From an uncultured Devosia sp. (GTDB taxonomy: Bacteria > Pseudomonadota > Alphaproteobacteria > Rhizobiales > Devosiaceae), in NCBI RefSeq assembly GCF_913055165.1, contig NZ_CAJXJS010000028.1:1-46068 (forward strand): DNA of 46,068 nt, in the 5' to 3' direction. The translations under genes were made by a program, and so were the position numbers. Below are positions 1 to 9,943 of the stretch, piece after piece. Positions within the stretch are counted from its first letter, which is position 1; each line of letters starts with the position of its first letter. Under the pieces are notes generated by a model. It did not search any database. It saw only the letters and a list, made by a program, of their open reading frames with translations, and was not told the origin of the DNA.

Positions 1-290
1 CTTCGCCTTTCACGACGTACTCCGTTCCGTTGCTTTTTGAGCTTTTCCAGCCCCGACTGGAGTTCGACCAGTTCGGCCGGCTGATGGGCTTGCTGTGCAT
101 GATAATTTTCGGTGACGCGGACGATAATGTCCACCACATTCGGCACACAGCCCGAGCATTTCGCGCGACGGTTGAGCTCGGCGTAGACCTTGGCGGGAAC
201 GACAAGCTGCCAGGGATCGGCCCTGAGGAGGTCGAGCACGATGTCCTCGATCTCCCTCGAGGTGATCATATTGCACTGGCAGACAAGCAT
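1..290 (-). CDS. BFD-like [2Fe-2S] protein, C-terminus cut by window edge
   Basis: Read leftward from an ATG at 290, the frame stays open to the window edge and gives 96 residues. The N-terminus carries C-x-C (MLVCQC) and, about 45 residues later, C-x-x-C (KCSGC). This is the four-cysteine pattern of bacterioferritin-associated ferredoxin (Bfd-like) domains, which bind a [2Fe-2S] cluster and in known cases help release iron from bacterioferritin. After the domain comes a charged, probably helical tail (ELQSGLEKLKKQ) that runs off the edge. No strong ribosome site precedes the ATG, but a good promoter lies about 30 bases upstream. The domain call is firm. A specific role in iron release is inferred, because no bacterioferritin gene is visible here. 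Confidence 0.75.
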   Translation of the reverse strand, partial: MLVCQCNMITSREIEDIVLDLLRADPWQLVVPAKVYAELNRRAKCSGCVPNVVDIIVRVTENYHAQQAHQPAELVELQSGLEKLKKQRNGVRRERR

Positions 291-322
291 GGCGGGGCCA
301 TATCAGGTTCTCAACGGGCGGG

Positions 323-351
323 AATAAACCGCTGCCATTGTTGAATGTCAA
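323..351 (-). promoter_or_regulatory. Sigma-70 type promoter for the BFD-like gene
   Basis: On the minus strand a TTGACA hexamer (351-346) is followed after exactly 17 bases by TTTATT (328-323). The predicted start of transcription is about 25 bases ahead of the ATG at 290. Confidence 0.6.
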
Positions 352-353
352 CG

Positions 354-1088
354 TCATAAATTGCCGCGGGGCGGATCAGTCCGGTCACGATTGACGGCGG
401 CGCCGGGGTTCTGCCGCAGCCGCGCGGCAATCACGGCAGCCGAGGCAGCAGTGCGGTGGGCCGAGGAAAAGAACTCCCGATGGGCCAGCACCAGTACGGT
501 GACCAGGCAGACCGCAACGGCCAGCCACTCGGAAACGAACCAGGCGACGGTGGAAACAGAAAAATAGTAGGCGCGGATGCCGGAATTGAAATTGCGGGCG
601 CCCAGCCCGTTCATCTGGGTGATGGCGTCGATTTCCTCATCGGTGGTGACCCGGTCATGATCGAGGGCACCGAGCATGATGCAGAAGTGGTTGAACTGGC
701 GGAGCGACAGGGTGAAGGCGAAGAAGGCCAGGACGAACATGGCCAGCATGACGCCAAGGTGGATCTGCACATCGAGCACGGAATAGGTGCGCTCCAGCGA
801 GAGGGATTCGAGCGCTTCCATCAGCGTGGTGAGTTGGCCAAAAACCGCGAAGACCGCCAGCACCAGCAGCACCGAGGTGGAGGCCAGAAAGCTCACCGAG
901 CCCATGATATTGCCCGAGAGAATGGCATCGAACGGGCTTTCGCGGCGCGTGGCATTGGCCACCCAGCGGCGGCGCTGCATGTTCATGATGACCGAGAGGG
1001 ACGGGCGGGCCCGCTCGATCAGCGGCACGATGATGTTATAGGCCAGATAGGCCAGGAGCGGGAAAACCGAGGTGAAGAGGGTGGTCAA
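354..1088 (-). CDS. DUF599 family integral membrane protein
   Basis: A 244-residue inner-membrane protein of the DUF599 family, function unknown. It has a first hydrophobic segment at the N-terminus, the cytoplasmic signature with MNMQRRRW, the NIMGSVSFLAST segment, then three further membrane helices separated by FTLSLRQFNHF and a short polar loop. I chose a TTG start at 1088. The only upstream ATG (1190) lies inside the terminator of the neighbouring reductase gene, whereas the TTG is preceded by GGAG at eight bases and gives the normal family length. The C-terminal 30 residues are polar and rich in Arg and Asn. It follows the aldo/keto reductase on the same strand but is separated from it by a strong terminator, so it is probably transcribed on its own. 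Confidence 0.8.
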   Translation of the reverse strand: MTTLFTSVFPLLAYLAYNIIVPLIERARPSLSVIMNMQRRRWVANATRRESPFDAILSGNIMGSVSFLASTSVLLVLAVFAVFGQLTTLMEALESLSLERTYSVLDVQIHLGVMLAMFVLAFFAFTLSLRQFNHFCIMLGALDHDRVTTDEEIDAITQMNGLGARNFNSGIRAYYFSVSTVAWFVSEWLAVAVCLVTVLVLAHREFFSSAHRTAASAAVIAARLRQNPGAAVNRDRTDPPRGNL

Positions 1089-1164
1089 GGGGCGCGCTCC
1101 GGCAGTGGGCTTGTCGGGGCCGACTATAGCGCTGCCGGAGGGGCGCACCAGTCCCGGGTCCAAG

Positions 1165-1193
1165 AAAATGGGCCGGACAGGCCGGCCCATTTT
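1165..1193 (-). terminator. Intrinsic terminator after the aldo/keto reductase
   Basis: A perfect 12-bp stem (AAAATGGGCCGG pairing with CCGGCCCATTTT) with a 5-base loop begins seven bases beyond the reductase stop codon. The A/T flanks let it work in both directions. Confidence 0.8.
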
Positions 1194-1199
1194 GCCCGC

Positions 1200-2237
1200 T
1201 CAGATCGGGCGCGGGAAGCGGCGATAGGTGGCGTCGATATCGGCCAGGACGTCGTCGGAGAGGACCAGATCGACGGCGCCGAGCACCTGGGCCAGTTGTT
1301 CGGTGCTGGTGGCGCCGATGATAGTCGAGGTCATGAAGGGGCGGGTGCGGCAGAAGGCGATGGCCATCTGCACCGGGTCGAGCCCGTGGCGCGCGGCGAC
1401 CTCATGATAGGCGTGGGTGGCGGCATCGGAATGTTCGTTCAGGCGCCAGAAGCCCTTCTGGTAATCCTTGCGGCTGCCCTTGGGGGTGGCGCCATTGAAA
1501 TATTTGCCGCTCAACATGCCGCCGGCCAGGGGCGAATAGGCAAGCAGGCCCACGTCCTCGTGATGGCTCAATTCGGCCAGGTCATGATCGAACAGGCGGC
1601 GCAGGAGATTGTATTCATTCTGCACCGAGACCAGGCGCGGCAGGCCGCTTTCCTCGGCGATGCGCAGCCATTTGGCGATGCCCCAGGTGGTCTCGTTGGA
1701 CACGCCGACATGGCGGATCTTGCCCTCGCGGACGAGATTACCCAGGGTTTCGAGCATGTCGGTGAGGTTGGCCAGGACATCGGCCGTGTCCTGGCGGTGC
1801 GGCTGGTAGCGCCAGTAGTTCTCGAAATGGTAGTGGCCGCGGCTGGCCCAGTGGATCTGGTAGAGGTCGACATAGTCGGTCTTGAGGCGTTTGAGGCTGG
1901 CGTCCAGCGCTTCGCGAATGGATGGGCCGTCGGCGCGGCGCCCGCCGCGCAGGAAGCTCGAGCCGCCGCCGCCAATCTTGCTGGCGAGGACCCATTTGTC
2001 GCGGTCCTTATGCTGGGCAAACCAATTGCCGATGATTTCCTCGGTGCGTCCGCTGGTCTGCGGGCTGCCGGGCACGGCGTAGAGCTCGGCGGTGTCCATG
2101 AAATTGATGCCGGCATCACGCGCCATGGCGATCTGGGCATGGCCCTCGGCCTCGGTGTTCTGGCTGCCCCAAGTCATGGTGCCCAGGCAAATATCGGTGA
2201 CCGAAACCTCTGTGCGGCCGAGTTTTTTCATCTTCAT
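1200..2237 (-). CDS. tas: Aldo/keto reductase of the Tas type
   Basis: A 345-residue NADP(H)-dependent aldo/keto reductase, similar along its whole length to E. coli Tas. Expected cytoplasmic (beta/alpha)8 barrel. The catalytic tetrad is visible: Asp and Tyr in NFMDTAELY, Lys in LASKIGG and His in YQIHW. Other family marks are GLGTMTWG-like LGTMTWGSQN at the N-terminus, VGVSNE, and the C-terminal IIGATSTEQL cofactor-binding loop. Its physiological substrate is not known from sequence. The reading starts MKMKKLGRTEV; the third residue is another possible start. It is the last chromosomal gene before the tRNA and island, transcribed away from them, and it ends at a strong terminator. Family assignment is firm; the symbol is by homology. 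Confidence 0.88.
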   Translation of the reverse strand: MKMKKLGRTEVSVTDICLGTMTWGSQNTEAEGHAQIAMARDAGINFMDTAELYAVPGSPQTSGRTEEIIGNWFAQHKDRDKWVLASKIGGGGSSFLRGGRRADGPSIREALDASLKRLKTDYVDLYQIHWASRGHYHFENYWRYQPHRQDTADVLANLTDMLETLGNLVREGKIRHVGVSNETTWGIAKWLRIAEESGLPRLVSVQNEYNLLRRLFDHDLAELSHHEDVGLLAYSPLAGGMLSGKYFNGATPKGSRKDYQKGFWRLNEHSDAATHAYHEVAARHGLDPVQMAIAFCRTRPFMTSTIIGATSTEQLAQVLGAVDLVLSDDVLADIDATYRRFPRPI

Positions 2238-2414
2238 GCGTGCGGATTCCCTGAGCCGGTGTGGTGATTTGGCCGGACCCTAGACCAGCCCGGCCTGGTA
2301 TGGAAGTCGATCAGCGGCAAATGCCGATGAAAGGGTTTTCCACAGGGTGGGCAGGCGATTGGGGCGCGTTTGTGCAGCGGGTTCAAAAAACCGTCACGGA
2401 ATGACCAAGAGGGG

Positions 2415-2443
2415 TTGAGGTCTGCGGTTTCACCCCCTATATA
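2415..2443 (+). promoter_or_regulatory. Promoter of tRNA-fMet
   Basis: TTGAGG (2415-2420), a 17-base spacer and TATATA (2438-2443) form a near-consensus promoter. Transcription would start about 30 bases ahead of the mature tRNA 5' end. Confidence 0.75.
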
Positions 2444-2478
2444 GCCGTCACACCGCGCCGCAAGGCAGCGCTGTTTGA

Positions 2479-4259
<1,781 letters not shown>

Positions 4260-4263
<4 letters not shown>

Positions 4264-4445
4264 GTGTCCCCCTTTTGCGGCCGACTGGCGTCAGGAGACC
4301 GGCTGGCCTCCAGCGCTTCGCGGAAATCACGTTCGGCGGCAATTCGGGCAAGAAGACGAACGAGATCATCCACTCCGTGTGGTACATCATGGCGGGTCGG
4401 CCCGTTCGCATTGCCGTGGTCTTCTCGACCCGCTGTTCTGTCCAT
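4260..4445 (-). CDS. Small protein coupled to the serine recombinase, 61 aa
   Basis: A 61-residue frame ends in TGA that shares ATGA with the recombinase start. Its ATG is preceded by GGAAG at six bases. The middle reads VDDLVRLLARIAAERDF, a plausible amphipathic helix, between a polar N-terminus and a basic tail (SPDASRPQKG). I recognise no named family. Position, ribosome site and stop/start overlap suggest a real gene translated together with the recombinase, perhaps a directionality or control factor. No function is shown by the sequence. Confidence 0.5.
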
Positions 4446-4711
4446 CTTGCACTTCCGTTCTTCGCTTCGGCGTCCTTCCTGCGCGTTGTTTCACACAGGA
4501 AGATATTCCTATAAACTCAAGAGTGATGCAAGTTTTTTCTGCCGGTATTCAGAAATCGACTGATTTGCGCGATCTCATGCTCCGGAATGTGCGGCGAGAA
4601 AGACCGGATCGCCAGAGTGCGTGCGGATGGTCATTACAAGCAAACAGCGTTGCCTGGTCTCGATCCGGTCTTCTATGTTGCTGATATCGCGACGAAACCG
4701 GACGCCGATGG

Positions 4712-5341
4712 ATGGCGGAACTTTCCAAAAAGCCGAGAGCAAAGCGCGCGTCGCGACCGCTGGTTCACGCTGCCAAAATCAGTGAGTACCGGTTTCGCAG
4801 GGTGCTCGGCCACTTTGTACGGGATAGCACTGCGGTGGATGCCGGTAGGGACGTCCGGCTCAGTACCAACAGCGTTGCCGCCATCTATCGCAAGTTGCGG
4901 GTCTTCTTCTTCGAGGTCGGTCTCTTCCTGGATTTCTACTGCGGTGAAGACCCGCTGATCTTCGAGAGCGACAACCCGGTCTTCGAAAAGGCGCTGCTGG
5001 AGTTTCACTTTGCGCGCCTGCGCCGCCATCACGGATTCAGGTCGCCCCTGTCAGAGCCGCCTTACCATTTTGCTGAAAGCTGCTGGCGGTATGACTTTCA
5101 CATCATGATGAACGAGCGCCCCGCCGACAGCGTGCACAGCATGATGGAACGCCATCTGCTCGAAGTCATCCGGCAGTGCGGGCCTATTGGTCTTCCACCC
5201 CGGAACCGGCGTGTGGGGATGGAAAGCGTCATGCGTCAGGCTGACGAACGGATCGACTGGATCAGACGCAACGCCCCCGGCTTCCGTGACGAGAATATCA
5301 GGGACCACCTGAGATCCATCAGGTCGATCAGCCCCGGTTAG
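4712..5341 (+). CDS. Hypothetical protein with transposase-like N-terminal helices
   Basis: A 209-residue frame, divergent from the recombinase. After a basic start (MAELSKKPRAKRASRP) comes ISEYRFRRVLGHFVRDSTA... LSTNSVAAIYRKLRVFF. This resembles the N-terminal helix-turn-helix of IS1595-type transposases, in which a SEYxFRRVL helix precedes a recognition helix. The rest contains FHFARLRRHHGFR, HFAESCWRYDF and a run of helices, but I see no DDE or DDN catalytic set and the length is too short for a full transposase. It may be a domesticated DNA-binding protein or an island accessory protein. No strong ribosome site is visible. The 265 bases to the recombinase side (4446-4711) hold only the divergent start regions. 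Confidence 0.5.
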   Translation: MAELSKKPRAKRASRPLVHAAKISEYRFRRVLGHFVRDSTAVDAGRDVRLSTNSVAAIYRKLRVFFFEVGLFLDFYCGEDPLIFESDNPVFEKALLEFHFARLRRHHGFRSPLSEPPYHFAESCWRYDFHIMMNERPADSVHSMMERHLLEVIRQCGPIGLPPRNRRVGMESVMRQADERIDWIRRNAPGFRDENIRDHLRSIRSISPG

Positions 5342-5568
5342 TCGCTGGCGAATGATAGGGCACTTCGTTTCCGGCGCATCATTCACAACCTCCCGTTTCT
5401 CACGACCGAAACGCGCTCGGCTTCACATTGGGAGACTTGCTGCCGTGGTCGCGCCGTTCAACGCGGCTCGCTTCCGCGCCTTCGGCTTGTGCAGCTCCGC
5501 CCGCGAGGCACGCTGTGCGTGGCGTGTGACCGGACGCTTTTCCCACGACAGCGGACAGTCCCCATGAA

Positions 5569-5587
5569 GCCGGACGCGGTGTCCGGC
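5569..5587 (+). promoter_or_regulatory. Leader hairpin flanked by direct repeats
   Basis: GCCGGAC-gcggt-GTCCGGC is a perfect 7-bp stem, flanked on both sides by ATGAAGC (5564-5570 and 5588-5594). It lies just ahead of the ribosome site of the 82-residue gene and may sit in its leader. The region 5342-5560 otherwise shows no supportable gene. Confidence 0.35.
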
Positions 5588-5609
5588 ATGAAGCAAAACG
5601 GAGACTGAA

Positions 5610-5858
5610 ATGACTGAAGCAAGCACGAACGATAAAACCCGCCCCACTCATACCATCTACAAGGTACTCGGTGATGGCGACACGGCACGATGGATCAAGG
5701 TGGGCGTGGCTTTCCCGCACAGGGATCGCAAGGGGCTGGCGCTGATATTCGATGGTATCCCCGTCGATGGACGCATCGCCCTTCGCGCCAACCGCAAACC
5801 GGAGGAGGCACCAAAGCCGGAGCCCAAGCGTACCCGGAACTCCGAATTCACCCTGTGA
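5610..5858 (+). CDS. Small conserved accessory-element protein, 82 aa
   Basis: An 82-residue soluble protein. The core THTIYKVLGDGDTARWIKVG...GLALIFDGIPVDGRIALR resembles a small family seen on alphaproteobacterial plasmids and integrative elements, in which a predicted beta-strand-rich core begins THTxY and ends GRIxLR. A charged tail (KPEEAPKPEPKRTRN) follows. GGAG at 6 bases precedes the ATG and a clear terminator follows the stop, so this is a single-gene unit. The function is unknown. Confidence 0.72.
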   Translation: MTEASTNDKTRPTHTIYKVLGDGDTARWIKVGVAFPHRDRKGLALIFDGIPVDGRIALRANRKPEEAPKPEPKRTRNSEFTL

Positions 5859-5880
5859 CGTACCAAAACTGATGCTGAAG

Positions 5881-5910
5881 AGCCCCGCTGTATCCGGCGG
5901 GGCTTTTTTT
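5881..5910 (+). terminator. Intrinsic terminator of the 82-aa gene
   Basis: AGCCCCGC / GCGGGGCT, a perfect 8-bp stem with an 8-base loop, followed by seven T residues. Confidence 0.88.
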
Positions 5911-6115
5911 GTGCTGTTCGTTACGAGCGATGGAGATAGGGAACGAGGGAAACGGTCTTAGTAGATTCTGCGGGCATCGCTAGGTGGCTACGTTTGAGTT
6001 GCCAGCGGCTGTAAGAGTTGGAGGCAGGAAGGGAAGATTAGGGCCCTTGGCTGGGCCGGTGCATCAGCAGGTCAGGTATGGGTCAAAATCCTGAAGTCTG
6101 CAGGCCGCAAGATGT

Positions 6116-6132
6116 GTGTGGTAGTACCACAC
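6116..6132. repeat. 17-bp perfect palindrome in the gap before the receiver gene
   Basis: GTGTGGTA-G-TACCACAC lies about 48 bases beyond the stop of the receiver-like gene. A second GC-rich hairpin (GGGGGC/GCCCCC, 6143-6163) lies between them and may end that transcript, though it lacks a T tract. The remaining 5911-6115 shows no gene. Confidence 0.4.
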
Positions 6133-6180
6133 CACTTGGCAAGGGGGCCCGCTACGCGCCCCCGTTGCATCCCCCCGGTA

Positions 6181-7551
6181 CTAGGAGAGTTCAACGATAC
6201 CCGGTCGTGAGATGTAACGTGCAAAGGCCTGTGTGAGCATAGAAATCAACTCGTCCCGCATTCGGAACGCCACAGTCCAGTTGGCGGCTTCATCACGCGT
6301 TGCAGCCATAGTGCAATTTAAGATAGCGGTTATCTTGCCAGCCCGCTTATCAGGCCCAACCAGGAGAAGCGGAGAGTACCAAAGCTGCTCCCCGTCCTTA
6401 GTCTTTTTGCCCTGATGTAGCGTCGCGCCACCTGTCCTAAAACCATCATCGTTTGTGAAGGGCCACTCGATCGCGAGAGCATATAACAATGGTCCTTTGT
6501 TAGGCTGGGCGTGATCGCACGCGGCGCCGATCTGGATCAGCCGAAGGCGTATATTCGGCCACTCCTGTTCGGAAACGCCAAAGAACTTGTCGTCCATCAA
6601 AATGGCTTTTGAGAGCCCAAACTTCTGTTCAAGCGCGGCCTCGGCATCCTCGAACGGAAAATCCACGACAGCTCCAAGGTCGGTCGGTTTTGTCGGAACA
6701 CTACCGGGGGACCGAGCGTGGGAAAGATGAATTGCCGTATTAACCGCGGCTTTCACCTGTATAGTGGCATTCTGATTTCCCGGATTAACAAGCGCATCTC
6801 TCCATTTGTCCCCTGCATTCGCCTCAGGGTCATGTTCAAGTATCCTGTCTGCAAGAATTGGCACCAAAACGCGATTGATTGCAGCACGGGGGTCATCCAG
6901 TGCCTTGTTTATCCCTGCACCCGCTTGAGAAAGCCGATAGAAAACCTTTCCCAACTCCTGCCCGAACCCGTCCGTAACACGCAGATTCTCCGGCACAAGA
7001 TCAACAATTGATCGTAGCACTGCATCGGATGCCGCCATGACGTCAGTTTCCCATGAAAACAAAGCCTTCATCTGGGGGCTTTGCTCAAGCGCCGCCAGGA
7101 TGTCGGCTTTCAGCTTTTCTGCGTTGTGCACGTTGCCATTAAGGTCGATGTAATCGCCTTTCTTGAGTTCCGCAAAAAATACCGGCATCAACAGCGGACT
7201 CACGACGGCCAGCCTTTCCTGTAGAAAAGCTTTTAGAGCGTCCATCTCTGGATCCTCTGCCCATAGAATAAGCCCGTACGGTCCGCTCTGCGGACTGATG
7301 AGCTTTTCAATCACCTCGGCGATGGCAGCAAACGCGCTCTGAGGTCCGCCTCCCATTGTCAATCCAGGGCGGAGGTTTTTGTCCATGAACAGGATACGGA
7401 CGCCTGGAAGTCGTTCCCAATCGCCTATCGTTTCGACGTCGTAAAGTTTGGTGTGACAGTCCAGTCGAAGTTGATCCAATGCGGCTTTTATGCCCGAGAG
7501 ATGTTCCTGCTTGTCATCAACGATCACAAAGCGCGAGCTTAGAAACATCAT
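6181..7551 (-). CDS. Receiver-like protein with large C-terminal domain, partner of the GHKL ATPase
   Basis: A 456-residue protein. The N-terminus has the shape of a response-regulator receiver: RFVIVDDKQEH with paired acidic residues Asp12-Asp13, and ILFMDKNLRPG with Asp57 at the phosphorylation position. The usual Thr position reads LILWAED instead, so the domain is modified. The remaining about 330 residues are not a DNA-binding output domain I recognise. They include VVDFPFEDAEAALEQKFGLSKAILMDDKFFG and ATLHQGKKTKDGEQLWYSPLLLVGP. The start overlaps the stop of the upstream ATPase gene (ATGA), so the two are translated together. I infer a phosphorelay or regulatory pair. The effector activity is unknown. 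Confidence 0.72.
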   Translation of the reverse strand: MMFLSSRFVIVDDKQEHLSGIKAALDQLRLDCHTKLYDVETIGDWERLPGVRILFMDKNLRPGLTMGGGPQSAFAAIAEVIEKLISPQSGPYGLILWAEDPEMDALKAFLQERLAVVSPLLMPVFFAELKKGDYIDLNGNVHNAEKLKADILAALEQSPQMKALFSWETDVMAASDAVLRSIVDLVPENLRVTDGFGQELGKVFYRLSQAGAGINKALDDPRAAINRVLVPILADRILEHDPEANAGDKWRDALVNPGNQNATIQVKAAVNTAIHLSHARSPGSVPTKPTDLGAVVDFPFEDAEAALEQKFGLSKAILMDDKFFGVSEQEWPNIRLRLIQIGAACDHAQPNKGPLLYALAIEWPFTNDDGFRTGGATLHQGKKTKDGEQLWYSPLLLVGPDKRAGKITAILNCTMAATRDEAANWTVAFRMRDELISMLTQAFARYISRPGIVELS

Positions 7552-9710
7552 TGCCCTCCGGCGTTGCCAAAGCGCAGAGCAATAACCGCGCCATCGAATT
7601 CTGTCGGAACATCAACCTCGGACAAATCCGGAAACACCAGTGCGCCATCATTTAGTTCCATGACCATATTCGCATAGTAGAGGCCCATGCCCATGCCTTC
7701 GGGTCTGCGGGAATAGAATGGTCTCACAAGTTCAGACGGCGCGTCCATGAAACCAGGGCCGTTGTCGGCAACTATGATCGCAGGACCGTCAGGAAAATCC
7801 GGCTCGATACTGATGAATATTGCGCGCTGCCCTTCATTGTCCTCGCCTTCCGGCCAACGTGAGCGAAGCCAGAAAATCGCGTTATCTATCAGGTTGGTCA
7901 GTGCTCCCAGCGTCAGGCCAAAGGAGCATGAGACGGTCAATGATGGAAACGAGTCTTCAAGAGGGGGGCATTCCAGCCTGACGCCATGATGCCGAAACCT
8001 TATTAGGCTGAGGTCACGTGCGCGGCGTACAAGATTCCTAAGATCGACAGCCTTTCTATCCTTCTTCCTGAGCAGATCAGAAAAACCGTCCAGTAGACGC
8101 ATCATTTCTCTTACCTGTTCAGTTACTCCTGCAAGTGCCGGGTCTGAACCCAGGTTGTTGTATAGAGAGCGGATCCCCTGTTCTATTTCATGAAACACGA
8201 CGGCCAGACTAGTCCCAGAAATTCCAGCCGTAAGTAGTCGCTCCTTCATGGAGACATATTCATGCTCAATCCTGTCGAGTAACGGATCAATTTGCGCCGA
8301 AAGGTTCTTTTTCTGCGCAAGTGCCCTTATCTCGGCGACTGGCTCCATGATACTGCGAGTTTCTGGATCGTGGACATCGCCAAGCAGTTTTCGGATTTCC
8401 TTACGGTCAACCTCGCGCTCACGTTGCAATGGTTCAATAGCGCCAAGTACTACGCGGCGAAGGCGGGAGTAAGCGGCGTTCTCGACAAACCCCTCGCGGT
8501 TGGACTTTTCGACGAGATCAGTGCTACCTTCCTGCGATAACGAGATGTGTCCAACCACAATATTTCTGCTCAGGCCTTTCGTGGGATTGTTGACGCGCTT
8601 AAGGTCTAGGCCAAGCCAGTCATTGTGTTTTTCACCATAGTCATAAACCCGGATTCCGTCACGGTAGACCCGGATACCGCCGTTTTCGTCGAGAAAATCG
8701 CGGATCAGTTGCGTCTCCCCCATGCGGCTTGAAATTTTTGGCGAGAGGTCGAATACGTAGAACTCACCTGAAACCGGACCTACACCGCGAAGCGTTTCGC
8801 GATCGGCGATGACCTTCTTCAACGTAGTTCCCTCAACCTGGCCGCTGAATAGCGGGTCATCATCGTCTAGTTCCGGGGGCGGAATAAGCAGCCGACCTTT
8901 CTCCTGGATGATTTCGCGCGGTTCGCGCGCAATACCGGGAATTTTCCGAAAACTGTATGTGTAGCGAAACTCTTCGCCGTCAAAGCTGAACTCGAATTTC
9001 CATGGTGCGCGTTTGAGTATTTCTACCGGATCAGGCAGGCGATCGATCCATTGGGGGTAGTCGGGCACCTCAAGCACGGCAACGAAATCGTCCAGTGCTT
9101 CACTGCCAAAAGGTGATGAGATCGATGTCACCTGACGATAGAGCCGTCGAACTTCGCCACGAGTCCAAAATTTCTCACGAAGGTCTGTGACGGTAATTCT
9201 GGTACCCGTGGATTGTCCGGTGAAGATTTCTGGAGTGCGGGTCTGGATGTCGATGGCCGCATCCTCTAGAAATTCGTGGGAAATGATTTGATTCCAGTCG
9301 AGTGTGACAACCACCTCGTCGCGTCCTTGAGCGCGAGTCACCAGCTCAATATTGTTCCCAAGCTTGTGAACAGAAAGACGGCCAAGGCCCTTTGAACCTA
9401 GGGGCAGCCGCCCCTTTCGCGTGCGCTGCTGGAGGCGCAATTCGCGCTCTTTGTGATCGTGCGCAATCACAAGCCAGATATTCTCGATTGTTTCCAGGGA
9501 CATGCCGCTGCCATCGTCCGTAACCTGGATGTATGGTGATGCAGAACCAATCCCGCCGAGTCGCACCTTCACATACGACGCATCCGCGTCGTAGGCGTTT
9601 TTGACCAGCTCAAATACGGCAAGTCTTGGGGTTCCAATAAGCTGGTCACCAAGGTGCTGGAGCAGTCTTGCTCGGGATTTGAAACTGTAGGTTTTTTCTT
9701 TGTCTTCCAT
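7548..9710 (-). CDS. Double GHKL-ATPase histidine-kinase-like protein, 720 aa
   Basis: Soluble protein with two GHKL ATPase modules. Residues about 20-230 are Hsp90/HATPase_c_3-like: AVFELVKNAYDADA (N box), VTDDGSGM (G1, 63-70), and LGSKGLGRLS (G2). The C-terminus is histidine-kinase-like: TNLIDNAIFW (N box, about 608), VADNGPGF (G1, about 650), and GMGMGLYYAN (G2, about 673). Between them is a helical region with VVFHEIEQG near 505, a candidate H box. No membrane segment or sensor domain is seen, so the N-terminal ATPase may itself be the sensing part. It is first in an operon with the receiver-like gene and divergent from the dcm operon, sharing a 233-base intergenic region. GHKL ATPases of the MutL/MORC type are known neighbours of restriction systems; this one is kinase-like instead. 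Confidence 0.82.
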   Translation of the reverse strand: MEDKEKTYSFKSRARLLQHLGDQLIGTPRLAVFELVKNAYDADASYVKVRLGGIGSASPYIQVTDDGSGMSLETIENIWLVIAHDHKERELRLQQRTRKGRLPLGSKGLGRLSVHKLGNNIELVTRAQGRDEVVVTLDWNQIISHEFLEDAAIDIQTRTPEIFTGQSTGTRITVTDLREKFWTRGEVRRLYRQVTSISSPFGSEALDDFVAVLEVPDYPQWIDRLPDPVEILKRAPWKFEFSFDGEEFRYTYSFRKIPGIAREPREIIQEKGRLLIPPPELDDDDPLFSGQVEGTTLKKVIADRETLRGVGPVSGEFYVFDLSPKISSRMGETQLIRDFLDENGGIRVYRDGIRVYDYGEKHNDWLGLDLKRVNNPTKGLSRNIVVGHISLSQEGSTDLVEKSNREGFVENAAYSRLRRVVLGAIEPLQREREVDRKEIRKLLGDVHDPETRSIMEPVAEIRALAQKKNLSAQIDPLLDRIEHEYVSMKERLLTAGISGTSLAVVFHEIEQGIRSLYNNLGSDPALAGVTEQVREMMRLLDGFSDLLRKKDRKAVDLRNLVRRARDLSLIRFRHHGVRLECPPLEDSFPSLTVSCSFGLTLGALTNLIDNAIFWLRSRWPEGEDNEGQRAIFISIEPDFPDGPAIIVADNGPGFMDAPSELVRPFYSRRPEGMGMGLYYANMVMELNDGALVFPDLSEVDVPTEFDGAVIALRFGNAGGQ

Positions 9711-9910
9711 GTGGGCATCAGGTTAGGACAAAAATCTCTCGCACGCCATCGGTTTTGCTTCTTGCGAGCTGAAACATTAGCAAAAACAAAATCTTGCTTG
9801 ATGTAGTGGTCGTGCGGCTCCGTGTTCCAGAGGAGTATCTGCCAACCCGGGTCAGCAGAAATCCTTATTTTGGGCGACTGCCTGTTCTCTTCTTGTTCCG
9901 CAGGCTCGAA

Positions 9911-9927
9911 TCTGACACCATGTCAGA
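9911..9927. promoter_or_regulatory. Palindromic candidate operator upstream of dcm
   Basis: TCTGAC-ACCAT-GTCAGA has two perfect 6-bp arms with a 5-base spacer, ending 16 bases ahead of the preferred dcm start. C5 methylases with an N-terminal HTH (M.SsoII, M.EcoRII) are known to bind next to their own genes and repress them. I infer the same here. Confidence 0.55.
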
Positions 9928-9943
9928 AATCGACCCAGGGGGA

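Noticed and set aside
10..357. Open frames on both strands over the left edge
   Set aside because: The frame with the CxC...CxxC motif (1-290 minus) is the gene; the others are shifted readings of it.
456..2267. A 603-codon open frame on the plus strand
   Set aside because: It is antisense to the DUF599 and aldo/keto reductase genes, is Gly/Ala/Gln-rich without motifs, and arises from third-position GC bias.
5400..5720. Several short frames between the 209-aa and 82-aa genes
   Set aside because: No ribosome site, no conserved composition, and they overlap each other. The region is better read as a leader with a hairpin.
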